This document shows, in pieces, positions 44,621-53,086 of a DNA stretch of 64,000 bases; the first letter of the stretch is position 1, and every line of letters begins with the position of its first letter. Position numbers and translations under genes: made by a program. The notes beneath the pieces are model-generated. The model was not told the DNA's origin and did not search any database. It saw only the letters and a program-made list of their open reading frames with translations. The DNA comes from JBBDMU01 sp040905685. GTDB taxonomy: Bacteria > Bacteroidota > Rhodothermia > Balneolales > Natronogracilivirgulaceae. The stretch is from contig JBBDRB010000074.1 in assembly GCA_040905685.1 (NCBI GenBank), positions 1 to 64,000 of the forward strand, given 5' to 3'.

Positions 44621-45862
44621 CTATTTTTGAAGCAGATTTTTTATGGATGTGAGCGTTCTTTCTATGACCACATCCCAGGTATACCTTTTTTTAACCATGT
44701 TCAGACTATGGTTCTTTTTGGTCAGCAGCGTATGATCGGTTATGTGAATGGCCGAAAGCATAGCTTCCTTCAGCCTTTTCGGTGTGCCTGAGTCCAGCAG
44801 CCACCCGTTCTTACCCGATACGATCGACGCCACAGCCCCCACATTGGTTGCAATAATGGCCAGTCCGCTTGCCATCCCCTCCAGAATAACATTAGGCATG
44901 CCTTCTGAATAACTCGGGCACACCAGCACATCGCAGCCCCGAAGTATTCCTTTTATCTGCTCTTCATCGGTTATAGAATTCCAGTACACGCATTTTCGGG
45001 ATCTTAAACGGACATCCCCGGGGATTGCCCCGATAAAATGAAATTCAAAATCGTCGGTTTCGATCAGGCTCTCCAGAACCGAATTGATCTCTTCTATCCC
45101 TTTTCTTCGTTCAAACCGTCCTATGAAGACAAACTTGCGCCTGCTTTCCGGCTGCCTGGCTGTGGTAATTATCCAGTCCTTTTCTATACCGGTCGGTATT
45201 TCAATGATATGGCTGGCCTGGAGCCCCCGTCCCTCAATAATCTTGTTGATTTTGCCTCCGTACGAAAATACATAGTCCGCCCTGGTAATCATGGCTTTCA
45301 CCGTCGGCCTCAGCAAATAATGCTGCAATTTGAGCTTCCAGGACGGCGCCTTCTGGAACATTTCATAGCCATGAAAATTGACACCGATCGGTGGGAAGTT
45401 GTATCCCCTTCTTTTCTGGTTTAACAGCTTCCACGCGGTAAACCCCTTTGCATAGATGAAAACAACATCCAGGTTATTCACCAGATGATCGTAAATCTGC
45501 TGGGAATAAATATAGGATTCCCGAAGGTAATGTCCGGGAAAGTATTTTAACCGCGGAAATTCAAACTGTATGGGATTGATGAACTTCAGTTCTTCAAGCG
45601 TGAATATGCCCTCATAGTCAATATGGTTATCCGGAGCTACGGTATGATATAAATCCACACGAACCTTATTCTTAGCCAGATACTTAGCCAGATAATACGA
45701 GTGCTTTTGCATCCCTCCCATTACAAACGGATATATCCCGTCGGTGAGCAGGGCAATTTTCATGGCTGAATTCTCAATCGGTTTCCTGAATCCATTTTTC
45801 CCGGGTTTGGGAGCCGTGATATCTTCGTAGGTTGTATTGATATGTATATGTTTTGTCTGCAT
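44621..45862 (-). CDS. GT4 family glycosyltransferase
   Basis: A GT-B enzyme with IALLTDGIYPFVMGGMQKH as the N-terminal glycine loop, GVNFHGYEM, FIGRFERRKGIEE and PSYSEGMPNVILEGMASGLAII as the donor loop. The reading frame starts at an ATG at 45862 (413 residues), only 15 bases after the previous gene, but the first 33 residues are not part of the usual fold. A second ATG at 45763 gives a standard 380-residue enzyme. Neither has a convincing ribosome site. I keep the longer form because the spacing fits the operon and the extension has coding-like codons; the start is open. Confidence 0.87.
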   Translation of the reverse strand: MQTKHIHINTTYEDITAPKPGKNGFRKPIENSAMKIALLTDGIYPFVMGGMQKHSYYLAKYLAKNKVRVDLYHTVAPDNHIDYEGIFTLEELKFINPIQFEFPRLKYFPGHYLRESYIYSQQIYDHLVNNLDVVFIYAKGFTAWKLLNQKRRGYNFPPIGVNFHGYEMFQKAPSWKLKLQHYLLRPTVKAMITRADYVFSYGGKINKIIEGRGLQASHIIEIPTGIEKDWIITTARQPESRRKFVFIGRFERRKGIEEINSVLESLIETDDFEFHFIGAIPGDVRLRSRKCVYWNSITDEEQIKGILRGCDVLVCPSYSEGMPNVILEGMASGLAIIATNVGAVASIVSGKNGWLLDSGTPKRLKEAMLSAIHITDHTLLTKKNHSLNMVKKRYTWDVVIERTLTSIKNLLQK

Positions 45863-45877
45863 GGTTATGTGGAGTGG

Positions 45878-47098
45878 TTAGGAAAAGGCTTTTGCCGTGC
45901 TTTGATCGATGGTCTTCTGATAGGCACTCATAAGGTTACCGGCCTGGATCTGGGTAGTGAATTCCTTGTCGTAGCGGTCCCTTCCGAGTCTGCCCATCTC
46001 TTCTGCCAGACGAGGGTTTTTAATCAGTTTGGCCATCTTTATTGATAGCTCCCGGATATCCTTGCGGGTAACCAGGTAGCCCGTTACGTTATCGTCCAGC
46101 CAGTGTGAGATCCCACCCACGTCGAATGCAACAACTGGCTTTCCGGCCGCCATGGCTTCCAGACCTATGATCCCAAAGACTTCATTCCATACTGAGGGCA
46201 CGGCCAGCATCCCGCAGTTATGAAACAGCCTGGAAAGTTCGTCACCTTCCCTCCAGCCCATCATGATTACGTTTTGTTCCAGACCCAGTCTTTTTATATG
46301 ACTTTCTATATTGCTGCGATGCGAACCGTCTCCTGCCAAAACCAGTTTTTTTCCAAGGTTTCCGATATAGGAAAAAGCATCGATCAGGTATTCCACCCCT
46401 TTTGACTGGGCGAAGCGCCCAACATACAGGATATAACCGGGTTCCAGGGATTCCACCCCTTCCCTTGAATGTCCGCTAAACCTTTCGCGGTCCACGGCGT
46501 AAGGCACCACGCTGATCTTGTTGAACGCAACGCCCGCCTGAACGGCCCTCCTGCTCATATAATCGGACGAGGCAATGAACCGTACATCATCTCCCCAGAT
46601 TTGCTTCTTCTTATATCCGTTCATTACAGACGGTAATAATCGTTTGGGATGGCGGTTGTTGCACCTCTTCAGATAGGCATTGGGGAAACATTTCCAACCC
46701 GTTGACAAGGGACAAATATCATCCGAACGGCCAAAGAACAAGTCATTTCCCGGGCACCACCATCCATAATTATGCAGATGAATGATCAGGGGGATCCGGC
46801 CTGTCAGATACTGCACCATCCTGAGGTTCCTGACCTCGTGAATATGAACCAGATCTATGCTGTTTTGGATCAGGACCTGCTCAAGCACGGATTTCCATTT
46901 ACCCACTGAGGTTTGCTTATCCACATCAGGCAAATAGGTGTGTTTTGTTATACCCGGTGGCAGCTTTTCATTGCGTTCCGCTGTAAGGCAGAATATTTCA
47001 GCGCCCTGCCTGCTAAGCTCCGGTGCGAAGTCACGAATCATCTGCGTGATGCCTCCACCGGCTACCGACAGATTCTGGTTTATATTTAAAATTTTCAA
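45878..47098 (-). CDS. GT4 family glycosyltransferase, TTG start
   Basis: A GT-B enzyme of 406 residues. The N-half has NQNLSVAGGGITQMIRDFA, DLVHIHEVRN and IIHLHNYGWWCPG, a motif seen in GT4 enzymes of O-antigen clusters. The C-half has YVGRFAQSKGVEYL, LAGDGS and PSVWNEVFGIIGLEAMAAGKPVV. The start codon is TTG at 47098: the protein fold begins there, no ATG is nearby, and a GGGAG site precedes it by 4 bases. It lies 20 bases after the next GT4 gene upstream. Confidence 0.9.
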   Translation of the reverse strand: MKILNINQNLSVAGGGITQMIRDFAPELSRQGAEIFCLTAERNEKLPPGITKHTYLPDVDKQTSVGKWKSVLEQVLIQNSIDLVHIHEVRNLRMVQYLTGRIPLIIHLHNYGWWCPGNDLFFGRSDDICPLSTGWKCFPNAYLKRCNNRHPKRLLPSVMNGYKKKQIWGDDVRFIASSDYMSRRAVQAGVAFNKISVVPYAVDRERFSGHSREGVESLEPGYILYVGRFAQSKGVEYLIDAFSYIGNLGKKLVLAGDGSHRSNIESHIKRLGLEQNVIMMGWREGDELSRLFHNCGMLAVPSVWNEVFGIIGLEAMAAGKPVVAFDVGGISHWLDDNVTGYLVTRKDIRELSIKMAKLIKNPRLAEEMGRLGRDRYDKEFTTQIQAGNLMSAYQKTIDQSTAKAFS

Positions 47099-47118
47099 TG
47101 TACTCCCTCTTCGGTCAG

Positions 47119-48312
47119 TTACCGTAACTGCTTGCGTTCATCAATTATCCGGTTGATTATTGTGTTGGTTCGTTCAGTGACCTTCTCCCAACTATGGTTA
47201 TTTGCGACGAGGGCATGCAGGTTGTCGCCCAGCACTCGCCTTAGCCGATCGTCTCCGAGCAGAATCTGCAGTTTATTTGTAAATCCGGCCAGGTTACCCT
47301 TTTCGAATAGCAGGCCCGTTTCGTGATCCGATATGATTTCCGATACAGCCTGAAAATCAGCCGCTATTACGGGCTTATGTGCCGCGCCATAGTCGAAAAG
47401 CTTGACCGGTGAATTGTAGTCCGTGCTGCCGGGGAGGCAGCAAATATCCATGGCTGCAATCATCGACGGTACCTTTCCGGGGTCCACCGGACCGGTAAAG
47501 CTGACCACTTTATCCAGGCCAAGGTCATTGGCCTGCTTCCGGTATGCCTGCCAGATACCGCCCCCCACCACCAGCCCCTTTACCGGGTAATGGCCTTTCA
47601 ACTTACTTATGGCCGTTAAAAACAGGTCTAACCGGTGCCAGGGAAGAATGCTGCCTACAAAACCGACGACGATATGCTTGTCGAGATCCAGCGAGGTACG
47701 GATCCTGTTCACCTGCTGCTGATCCACCCTTTCATGGGCATGCAGATCAACGCCGTTATGTATCACGGATATTTTATCTGCTGGAATACCATCGCTGACC
47801 ATTTTCTGCTTGAAGCGTGATGAGACGGCAATCAGGTGATCGGCTGCCATCCATTTCTTCAGATGCAGGCGTTTGTAGCGTTGCTGTAAAACAGGTTTAT
47901 GAAAATCGGCGATCAGATCCCCCCAAAAGAAGCCGTTGCATTCGATGATCCAGGGTTTACGGATCTTTTCCCGGAGGTTATAGATCGCAAAACTCCGGAA
48001 TGCATCCCTTTCATAGATGATATCACTGGACATTAACCGGTCCATGGATTTTTCGACCAGCTCTCTTTGCTGTTTCCGGTCCCTGTATCTTAGGGCTTCC
48101 CTCTTTAACCGGGCAGGAACCATCGATTTCAGGTTCCATTTTTTTGGATCCGGCTGACTAAATGTACCGTTGGTGTTGCCATTTGCCGGTGAGATCAGGG
48201 TGACCTCATGGTGCATGCTGCGCAGGTTCCTGATGTTCTCACGCACATGGGCTGAAGCGCCTGTGTGGCCGTCAGGATCTATATGTTCAGTCAGGATGTA
48301 GGAAATTTTCAT
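47119..48312 (-). CDS. GT4 family glycosyltransferase
   Basis: A GT-B enzyme of 397 residues. Typical features are KISYILTEHIDPDGHTGAS at the start, DIIYERDAFRSF, SSRFKQKMVSDGI with HNGVDLHAH (start of the C-domain), GFVGSILPWHRLDL, VVGGG and CCLPGSTDYNSPVKLFDYGAAHKPVI as the donor loop. YERDAF followed by IECNG is common in GT4 proteins that also serve secondary-metabolite glycosylation, so the acceptor is uncertain. It ends 20 bases before the TTG-started GT4 and follows the kinase-like gene by 6 bases. Confidence 0.9.
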   Translation of the reverse strand: MKISYILTEHIDPDGHTGASAHVRENIRNLRSMHHEVTLISPANGNTNGTFSQPDPKKWNLKSMVPARLKREALRYRDRKQQRELVEKSMDRLMSSDIIYERDAFRSFAIYNLREKIRKPWIIECNGFFWGDLIADFHKPVLQQRYKRLHLKKWMAADHLIAVSSRFKQKMVSDGIPADKISVIHNGVDLHAHERVDQQQVNRIRTSLDLDKHIVVGFVGSILPWHRLDLFLTAISKLKGHYPVKGLVVGGGIWQAYRKQANDLGLDKVVSFTGPVDPGKVPSMIAAMDICCLPGSTDYNSPVKLFDYGAAHKPVIAADFQAVSEIISDHETGLLFEKGNLAGFTNKLQILLGDDRLRRVLGDNLHALVANNHSWEKVTERTNTIINRIIDERKQLR

Positions 48313-48318
48313 TATTGC

Positions 48319-49653
48319 TTAAAGTACTTTTCTCCTGATGGCCGGAAACTTCTTCTTATGCCTGGGTTGGTTCCAGGGGATGATATTAAAGGGATGAATG
48401 CTCTTTCTCGGATGAATTTTATTATTCAGCTTTATCCGGTAACCGGCTATTATTACTTTCAACCAGGCCTTCACGGCCTTCACCGGACCGGTAATGTAGG
48501 TGTCTGCCAGGATACGGACCATGTACAGGGACCTTTTCAGGTGCTGAATGATAAAGTGGTCGTTATAAATGCTGTCGAATTTTAAACCGATCAATGGATA
48601 CCAGTACTGGTAGGTGCGCGGCGGTTCCAGGGGCATGTCATCCCGGTTGGTAATGCCCGCAATATCATAGGATTCTTTAAAGGATGCCGGCTTTTCTTTG
48701 TACTGATGAAGATCTTCGAAATCAATTATTTTAACATCCCCGGATTTGGTCAGAATGATGTTACCGATATGAAAATCCATATGCGCATACCCTTCATCGT
48801 ATATTTTTTCGAGGGCGTCGAATATCTTGTTAACATACTTCATGGGTATTAACGCAAAATTCTGCAGTCTCAGCTTCCTTTCATGATAGGCCATAAGGAT
48901 CCAGTTTTCGCCATATTCAAACAGACGGGGAATTTCATTTATTTTACCGGACAGCTTCAATCCCTGCAGCTCCCTGTTAAAAATATCCTCCCTGCCGGGT
49001 TTGAAGGTCTTGCAAATAGCCTCTCCACCCCTGTAGGCAACAATCTCTATCTTGGCATTCCTGTCCTGCCCGTAAATTCTTCGTTTGACCGGGAACGGCG
49101 CCTGATAACCCCTGGACAGCTTACTGATCTTATTTTTGATCTCAGTGATCCGTGAAGGCAGGATCCTGTGAAGGTATTCCCATGCTTCATCCGTATTCAG
49201 GCTGGCGTCGACCAGATCCTGTCTCTCATGCTGAACAAGCAGCCGTTCTCTCAGGCTGCAATATTTCCGGGTAAAATTCGAGATGATCCGGCCGGAAAGG
49301 AAAACCGGTTTACTCACGGGGGTCCTGTTAACCCGGATGATATCTTTGACCCTGTCTTTATAAAAAATACGGGCATTATCGAGTTGAGGATAATATTCAA
49401 GCACCACATTGCTGGGTTTAATCGGATTCAGGTCCAGGGCTATGACCATCGCTCCGGGCTCTTTAATATCAGATTGCCATCCTTTGGATACCAGCAGCCT
49501 GCTATATGCGGCCTTCTGCGAACCGGTCAACCTGTGCTTTAATAAAATTTCAAACCCCTCTTTATAAAAATAGTCCCCGATTGCATCTACTTTATTGAGA
49601 TCGACAACCTTCTTATCTAACGTATATACAGTTAATGCCGCCATTACCATCAT
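48319..49653 (-). CDS. Kinase-fold protein with an unknown N-terminal domain
   Basis: A 444-residue protein. The second half is a protein-kinase-like fold related to lipopolysaccharide kinases: the ATP-binding Lys in EAICKTFKPG (Lys215), the helix-C Glu in FNRELQGL (Glu228), the catalytic loop HMDFHIGN (291-298) and the metal-binding IDFEDLH (Asp311). All core residues are kept, so it should be active. The first 190 residues match nothing I recognise; they are basic with many Tyr and Leu. A likely role is phosphorylation of a sugar or lipid-linked glycan, as WaaP/KdkA do for LPS, but a regulatory protein kinase cannot be excluded. It overlaps the GT2 gene by 4 bases. Confidence 0.8.
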   Translation of the reverse strand: MMVMAALTVYTLDKKVVDLNKVDAIGDYFYKEGFEILLKHRLTGSQKAAYSRLLVSKGWQSDIKEPGAMVIALDLNPIKPSNVVLEYYPQLDNARIFYKDRVKDIIRVNRTPVSKPVFLSGRIISNFTRKYCSLRERLLVQHERQDLVDASLNTDEAWEYLHRILPSRITEIKNKISKLSRGYQAPFPVKRRIYGQDRNAKIEIVAYRGGEAICKTFKPGREDIFNRELQGLKLSGKINEIPRLFEYGENWILMAYHERKLRLQNFALIPMKYVNKIFDALEKIYDEGYAHMDFHIGNIILTKSGDVKIIDFEDLHQYKEKPASFKESYDIAGITNRDDMPLEPPRTYQYWYPLIGLKFDSIYNDHFIIQHLKRSLYMVRILADTYITGPVKAVKAWLKVIIAGYRIKLNNKIHPRKSIHPFNIIPWNQPRHKKKFPAIRRKVL

Positions 49654-50600
49654 TCCTGGTTATCCTGAGCATGGATGCTGTTATAAGCATTCCAGATTTT
49701 CTGGGTCATTCTGTACCCGAACAGCTTATAGATCGTGATGTATCTTGCTGATATTTCCGCTGAACCCTCCAGGCGGAAAGAAGAGGGGATTAATTCCCGA
49801 TGCATATGGAAGGATCTGACGGGATCGAATTCATGCAAAAGCCTGATCTCGTAAAAAAGCTTATGGTAAAAATAGCTTTCCAGTCCCTCGTCGAGGAGAT
49901 CGGATTTACGCAAATAATCCAGTACCCTGAGCTGAAGGTGGATAAACCGGACCCGGTTGTCACCTTTGTTCATTTTTGAGATCGAGCTTGCATTTCTCTC
50001 GCATTTTAAGGTGAGGGGAACAGGGTCAAATAATACGCTCCCCCCCCGTTGCAGTATCCTGAACATGAGATCGTATTCCTGGGAACTTTTCAACCGTTCA
50101 TCAAACCCATTCACGTTCTCCAGCACTTTCCGGCGCCAAAGGTTTGCAGATGTAATGCCCAGATTCTTACCCAGCAGCGCATGAAACGGCCTCTGTTCAT
50201 GGGATCTGATGACCGATTTCTGCTGTTTCGACTCAAGGATGAAGTCAGCGGCTATGAAATCCGGTTTCTTGCCGGCGGCCTTTATCAAGTCGGTTTGGTG
50301 ACGGAGCTTATCCGGAAAAAGCTGGTCATCGGCATCCAGGAACTGGATGTATTCGCCTTTGGCCTGCCTGAAACCCGAGTTCCGTGCAGATCCGCCCCCT
50401 CCGTTGGCCTGATTCACCAACCGGAGATTACAGGAGGATTTTAATTGATAGTCCTGTATTGCCTGTTCCGTATTATCTCCGGACCCATCGTTTACGCAAA
50501 TAATTTCCGTATCTGCGTAGGTTTGTCCAACAATTGAATCCAGACAGGCTTCAATATAAGATGCGGCATTATAACAAGGTATTACCACCGAAACGGTCAT
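49650..50600 (-). CDS. GT2 family glycosyltransferase
   Basis: A GT-A enzyme of 316 residues with VSVVIPCYNAASYIE at the N-terminus, NDGSGDNT (37-44), the NGGGGSARNSG segment (66-76) and the DxD-type FLDADD (87-92). SQEYDLMFRILQRG marks the catalytic-base region. The last 100 residues are helical and basic without membrane segments. It lies 20 bases after the ABC exporter gene and overlaps the kinase-like gene (ATGA). The donor and linkage are unknown. Confidence 0.92.
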   Translation of the reverse strand: MTVSVVIPCYNAASYIEACLDSIVGQTYADTEIICVNDGSGDNTEQAIQDYQLKSSCNLRLVNQANGGGGSARNSGFRQAKGEYIQFLDADDQLFPDKLRHQTDLIKAAGKKPDFIAADFILESKQQKSVIRSHEQRPFHALLGKNLGITSANLWRRKVLENVNGFDERLKSSQEYDLMFRILQRGGSVLFDPVPLTLKCERNASSISKMNKGDNRVRFIHLQLRVLDYLRKSDLLDEGLESYFYHKLFYEIRLLHEFDPVRSFHMHRELIPSSFRLEGSAEISARYITIYKLFGYRMTQKIWNAYNSIHAQDNQE

Positions 50601-50620
50601 GACACAGAGCCCGGAGAGGA

Positions 50621-52411
50621 TTAAACAGCCATTAGTTTAAAATCGGAACTTCTTTCCAGCAGCTCGGCATGCGACCCTGAAGCTTCTATGACCCCGTCTT
50701 TCATGAAATACAGGACGTCACAGTTCCTGACGGTGGTCAGCCGGTGGGCGATCATGATCATCGTTCTGTCCCCCCGCAGTTTTTCAAGCGCCTGGATTAT
50801 ATATTTTTCGGTAACATTGTCCAGTGCCGAGGTGGCCTCATCCATTACCAGAACCTCCGGATTATGATACAGGGCCCGGGCAATGCCTATTCGCTGCCGC
50901 TGTCCGCCCGACAGCATAATGCCGCGTTCGCCAATAACCGAGTTATACCCTTTGGGCAGATTTTGCACAAGGCGATCCAGCTGGGCGGCCTTTATGGCAT
51001 TGTCAAGTTTATAATCTTCGATCTCATCGTCTTCCAGTCCGAAGGCAATGTTCCTTTTAATGGTATCGTCAGACAAATAGATGAATTGCGGGATGTAACC
51101 AATATTCGACTGCCAGGCCCTTAGATTGGTTCGTATATCCCGTCCGTCAACCTTTATGACCCCCCTGGTGGGGGGCAGCAAGCCCAGAAGTACATCCACA
51201 ATGGTTGTCTTGCCCGCGCCCGAAGCCCCCACAAATGCGATTGCACTTCCCTTTGGTATTTCCAGATCAATCCCGTTTAAAGCCTGAGCCTCTGAATTAG
51301 GATATTTATAATGAAGGTCTTCAATCTTAATGCTGTTTTTAAGGGTCAGCGGTGACGGCTTCCGGGTCCCGTTCAGATGTATGGCCGACCGCTCCCTTTC
51401 AAGTTCCTTCAGGTCGTCAAACACCGGGTCCACGGCAAAGATATTAAACCGGATATTCGTGTAATTTCCCACAACATCACGGAATGCCGGCATCAGACGG
51501 ACAACGGCCACGGCGAACAGCGTCAGAATTGGGATGATGGACTGGACGGCACGTCCCTGAAGCACCAGGATCAGTGCAATCAGCAGCATGCCGCATACGG
51601 CTACGGTTTCAATAAATGGTTTGGGAAGCTGGTTGGCTACCGATACATAGCGACTGGCAAGGGAACTGCGCGTTGCACTTACGGTAAATTTCCTCAGAAA
51701 GAAGGGTTCCCGCCTCAGAATGCGGGCATCTTTAAGTCCTCCCAGACCCTGGTTAATCGCCTGTATCATAACCCGTCTGTGTTTCTGCTGCTCCAGACCG
51801 TATTTCTTGATGTTATACTTAACGATTTGGAGAAACACCCCGCTGGTTAACCCCAAAACACCGAGGGTCACGATCGATATGATCGGTTCCACCACGATCA
51901 GCAGAATAAAAACCGCCAGTATCATTAATCCCTGCATAACAAGTTGGAGTCCCTCCAGCAGCACCTGTATGATCAGTTTGACTTCGCTGTTCACATTCCG
52001 GAGCAGCTCGGCGGTGTTGCGCTGAAGGTGGAATGTGTAAGGTGCATTCATATAGGCTTCAAACAACCGGGAACTGATGCTGACGTGCTGATTATACACA
52101 AATTTCGCTTTTCCGTAATACAGCATGGACAAATAGGCATTTTTGATAAGATAGGTTGTAATCAGGGCCACGGCTCCCCAGATCAACAGCTGATCGGAGG
52201 TGGTTATGCCGTAGGTATGCAGGGTTGAAGCCACAAAATCATACTTCATTACTTTATCCGGATCAGCAACGACGGCGACGAACACCGGAATGATGCCTAC
52301 CCCTACGACCTCCAGCAAGGCTCCCACCAGCATTAAACCAAACAACAGCATTCCCCTTGCTTTGTCGCGTTTAGTGAACAGGCTAAACAACTTTTTAATA
52401 CTTTCAATCAT
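50621..52411 (-). CDS. ABC transporter, fused permease and ATPase (MsbA/PglK-like)
   Basis: A half-size ABC exporter of 596 residues: six membrane helices in about residues 1-320, then an ATPase domain with Walker A GASGAGKT (395-402), the Q-loop YIPQF, the signature LSGGQ (500-504), Walker B VLVMDEATSALD (about 520-531) and the switch His in IAHRLT. It would act as a homodimer in the inner membrane. PglK-like members of this group flip undecaprenyl-linked oligosaccharides, and MsbA flips lipid A. Its place next to glycosyltransferases suggests export of a glycolipid of this locus. A Wzx-type flippase exists at 6.7 kb, so the two may handle different intermediates. Confidence 0.93.
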   Translation of the reverse strand: MIESIKKLFSLFTKRDKARGMLLFGLMLVGALLEVVGVGIIPVFVAVVADPDKVMKYDFVASTLHTYGITTSDQLLIWGAVALITTYLIKNAYLSMLYYGKAKFVYNQHVSISSRLFEAYMNAPYTFHLQRNTAELLRNVNSEVKLIIQVLLEGLQLVMQGLMILAVFILLIVVEPIISIVTLGVLGLTSGVFLQIVKYNIKKYGLEQQKHRRVMIQAINQGLGGLKDARILRREPFFLRKFTVSATRSSLASRYVSVANQLPKPFIETVAVCGMLLIALILVLQGRAVQSIIPILTLFAVAVVRLMPAFRDVVGNYTNIRFNIFAVDPVFDDLKELERERSAIHLNGTRKPSPLTLKNSIKIEDLHYKYPNSEAQALNGIDLEIPKGSAIAFVGASGAGKTTIVDVLLGLLPPTRGVIKVDGRDIRTNLRAWQSNIGYIPQFIYLSDDTIKRNIAFGLEDDEIEDYKLDNAIKAAQLDRLVQNLPKGYNSVIGERGIMLSGGQRQRIGIARALYHNPEVLVMDEATSALDNVTEKYIIQALEKLRGDRTMIMIAHRLTTVRNCDVLYFMKDGVIEASGSHAELLERSSDFKLMAV

Positions 52412-52444
52412 TGGATCTGAATTTAAAATAAAGTTAATCGTGAG

Positions 52445-52999
52445 TTACCTGTTATCGGTAAGCGGATAAATAAACCGGTCAATTATTAAAAGCGTTGTTG
52501 ACAGGGCACTGACTATCCGGGCCGCATCATACCACCGGAACCGCGGCCTGAGAGGAACGGTTTCTACCAGGATGATATCTTCTCTCTGCAAGACCGGATA
52601 GTCAACATCCCTGCTGATCATCGATTCAAAGTCGGTTGTAAAAACTACCTGCCGGCCCGAATCGGTCTTTCGTGATATTTGCAGGGTGACGTCCGGCCGG
52701 TTGCGTTTCCTCCGCTCACCGATGGTACTGGCGCCGCCGGCATACATGAATATAGTCGACAGGTCGGTACCCTCCCGGATGCGGTAGCTGCCGGGCCGTT
52801 GTACCGTACCGATGACCACGACCTCCATATGCGGCTCGCCCACCCTCACAAAAGAATAGGTGTTGGGAACATCATTATTATTTCCAAAGTCACCCAAACT
52901 TTGGGCATGGGCTACCGTACCGGATCCGGCTATAATGGCAATCAGGATCAGGACTTGTTTGCATACGTTTATTAACTGTTCTTTACTAATCATGGTCAT
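52445..52999 (-). CDS. Small SLBB-domain secreted protein
   Basis: A 184-residue protein with a signal peptide (hydrophobic core 15-29, cleavage near AHAQ), one SLBB-type domain at about 57-150 (EVVVIGTVQRPGSYRI, LSTIFMYAGGA, REDIILVE), and a hydrophobic C-terminal stretch (about 162-178). SLBB domains occur in Wza outer-membrane exporters, but the Poly_export domain and a lipobox Cys are absent, and it is about half the length of Wza. It may be a periplasmic partner of the Wzc-like kinase encoded next to it. The start could be Met1 or Met3. Confidence 0.8.
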   Translation of the reverse strand: MTMISKEQLINVCKQVLILIAIIAGSGTVAHAQSLGDFGNNNDVPNTYSFVRVGEPHMEVVVIGTVQRPGSYRIREGTDLSTIFMYAGGASTIGERRKRNRPDVTLQISRKTDSGRQVVFTTDFESMISRDVDYPVLQREDIILVETVPLRPRFRWYDAARIVSALSTTLLIIDRFIYPLTDNR

Positions 53000-53086
53000 A
53001 CTCCGCCTGTGCTATGGGTGTTTTCTGATGAAAGGTTAATAAGTTTAAAAAGAAAAAAGAATAAGGGTGACCGGTTGATTCGGGCA

